Shown piece by piece: positions 16,100 to 18,315 of a DNA stretch of 18,315 bases. Location: NCBI GenBank assembly GCA_013694495.1, contig JACDCH010000238.1, forward strand, positions 1 to 18,315, given 5' to 3'. Position 1 is the first letter of the stretch; each line of letters starts with the position of its first letter. The notes beneath the pieces were generated by a model. That model ran no database searches, was not told where the DNA came from, and worked only from the letters and a program-made list of their open reading frames with translations. A program made the translations under genes and the position numbers. Source of the DNA: Acidimicrobiia bacterium. GTDB taxonomy: Bacteria; Actinomycetota; Acidimicrobiia; Acidimicrobiales; JACDCH01.

Positions 16100-16735
16100 A
16101 TGACTGGACCCGGCAATCACCCGCGACGGACGGCCAACACCGATCCGGAGCCAGACGTCGCCTCGGCCAGCGATGCCCAACTGGTCGACAGCATCGGCCG
16201 CGGGTCGCATGACGCCCTCGCCGAGGTCTACAGCCGCCATGGCGTCCAAGTGCGCAACCTGGCCCGTCGACTTCGCCATCGGAGTGACGCCGACGACGTG
16301 GTCCAGGACGTCTTCCTCCAGCTCTGGGGCCGCCCTGGCCGCTTCGACCCGACGCGGGGTTCTCTCCGCTCGTTCCTGCTGATGCAGGCCCACGGCCGCA
16401 GCGTCGACCTGCTGCGCAGCGAGAGCACCCAACGGGCCCGCGAAACTGCGAACCTCGCCGAACGCACCTCCGTTGCGTCTGCGGTTGACGACAGCGCCCT
16501 CGCTCGCCTCGCCGGTGAACGGGTGTGGCAGCTGTTGGCCAGGCTGGCCGACGGTGAGCGACAGGCGATCGCCCTCGCCTACTTCGGCGGTCACACGTAC
16601 CACGAAGTGGCCGTCCTGCTGGCATCGCCCGAAGGAACCATCAAGGGCCGCATCCGCAGCGGACTCGCCCGGCTTCGGGTCGAGCTGGGACACAGCGAGC
16701 CGCCAGTGGCGTCCCCCTCGTCGTCGCAGCCCTGA
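16100..16735 (+). CDS. ECF-type RNA polymerase sigma factor
   Basis: This 211-residue sigma-70 family protein has regions 2 and 4 only, as in the extracytoplasmic-function group. Region 2 includes ALAEVYSRHGVQVRNLARRL and the core-binding and -10 recognition stretch SDADDVVQDVFLQLWGRPGR FDPTRG. Region 4 holds the helix-turn-helix ARLADGERQAIALAYFGGHT with YHEVAVLLASPEGTIKGRIR. The pattern is closest to SigK/SigL-like factors. Its ATG has a strong site, AAGGGGAGG, five bases upstream, so it can be translated well independently of the genes before it. No membrane anti-sigma factor follows; the next gene is thymidine phosphorylase. Control is therefore more likely to come from the STAS/GAF/ANTAR neighbours or transcriptionally. 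Residues 1-20 and the Ser/Pro-rich C-terminus are probably disordered. Confidence 0.93.
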   Translation: MTGPGNHPRRTANTDPEPDVASASDAQLVDSIGRGSHDALAEVYSRHGVQVRNLARRLRHRSDADDVVQDVFLQLWGRPGRFDPTRGSLRSFLLMQAHGRSVDLLRSESTQRARETANLAERTSVASAVDDSALARLAGERVWQLLARLADGERQAIALAYFGGHTYHEVAVLLASPEGTIKGRIRSGLARLRVELGHSEPPVASPSSSQP

Positions 16736-16882
16736 GCGACCCGACGAAGCAGCTCCCCTTACCTCAGCGTTTCCGGATCGGGCCATCGCGGCCGGCCGAC
16801 GGCGCAAGCCCGCTCCGTTCCTGACTTGCGGAGCAGACGGAGCGCGTCGGGGCTCAGCCTGGACGACGGGACGTGTAGCAGG

Positions 16883-16920
16883 ATGGACGCCGTGCCCTCG
16901 CCGGTCCCCTCCCCTCGCTG

Positions 16921-16921
<1 letters not shown>
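16883..16921 (+). promoter_or_regulatory. 12-codon upstream frame overlapping the deoA start
   Basis: ATG at 16883 opens a frame encoding MDAVPSPVPSPR, whose TGA (16919-16921) shares its last base with the deoA ATG as TGATG. The DNA just before deoA is the pyrimidine tract CCCCTCCCCTCGC, which resembles an anti-ribosome-site rather than a ribosome site. deoA may therefore depend on ribosomes terminating on this short frame. An AGCAGG lies just before the upstream ATG. The rest of 16736-16882 shows partly overlapping CGCTCCG/CGGAGC repeats but no clear promoter. Confidence 0.45.
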
Positions 16922-18195
<1,274 letters not shown>

Positions 18196-18206
18196 ACGTC
18201 CCGCCA

Positions 18207-18315
18207 CCGTCCGGACGGACCCACGACCGATGGGTGCCCGCATGACCGTACGGTCACGTCTCCACCCATCGGTCCGCCCGCCGCACGACCGATGGGTGCC
18301 CGCATGACCGTACGG
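18207..18315. repeat. Palindrome array with 32-bp direct repeat, 62-bp period
   Basis: After deoA comes the perfect palindrome CCGTCCGGACGG (18207-18218). Next is a symmetrical 50-bp element (18225-18274): outer arms GACCGATGGGTG/CACCCATCGGTC, two six-base unpaired stretches, and a perfect 14-bp core TGACCGTACGGTCA (18243-18256). The 32-bp stretch at 18222-18253, starting CACGACCGATGGG, recurs exactly at 18284-18315, where the window ends, so the array probably continues. The core resembles a TetR-family operator. A tandem operator, an extragenic palindromic repeat or a termination structure for deoA are all possible. Confidence 0.75.

Overview
The window is about 18.3 kb of very GC-rich DNA, with GTG starts, G/C-ending codons, and ANTAR, STAS and ECF-sigma regulators. 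This fits a high-GC Actinomycetota chromosome, possibly Acidimicrobiia, although nothing here fixes the genus. Long antisense reading frames are abundant and are by-products of the codon bias.

Region 1 (1-8281) is transport. At the left edge, on the minus strand, is the 5' part of an oligopeptide-type importer ATPase. Divergent from it are two overlapping ABC half-exporters (422-2290, 2283-4070). Then comes a decayed MalK/UgpC-type ATPase (4109-4399), whose stop overlaps the start of a complete dipeptide/oligopeptide importer set: two permeases (4399-5367, 5364-6236) and a lipoprotein binding protein (6335-8104). Three bases past the binding protein, on the opposite strand, lies a MalG-type sugar permease remnant (8108-8281). 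The peptide importer genes are therefore bracketed by two broken sugar-transporter genes.

Region 2 (8414-11861) is metabolic. It holds a 50-residue acidic small protein, a complete cytochrome P450 and a complete PoxB-type thiamine-diphosphate enzyme, the last two on the minus strand.

Region 3 (11953-13633) is a run of decayed genes: a peroxiredoxin-like gene with several frameshifts and a deletion, unidentified coding debris, a membrane-protein remnant, a GDSL/SGNH hydrolase broken by one base, and a degenerate tRNA-like element.

Region 4 (13685-16735) is regulatory. A minus-strand GAF-ANTAR protein is divergent from an operon encoding a STAS-GAF-ANTAR fusion, a 79-residue protein whose start overlaps the previous stop, and an ECF-type sigma factor. 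The operon brings together partner-switching (STAS), sensing (GAF), RNA-binding antitermination (ANTAR) and promoter selection (sigma). It is the best candidate here for an uncharacterised regulatory system.

Region 5 (16883-18315) has thymidine phosphorylase preceded by a 12-codon upstream frame that overlaps its start. It ends in an array of palindromes with a 32-bp direct repeat at a 62-bp period that runs to the window edge.

All family assignments come from motif reading and memory of the families; no database search was run.
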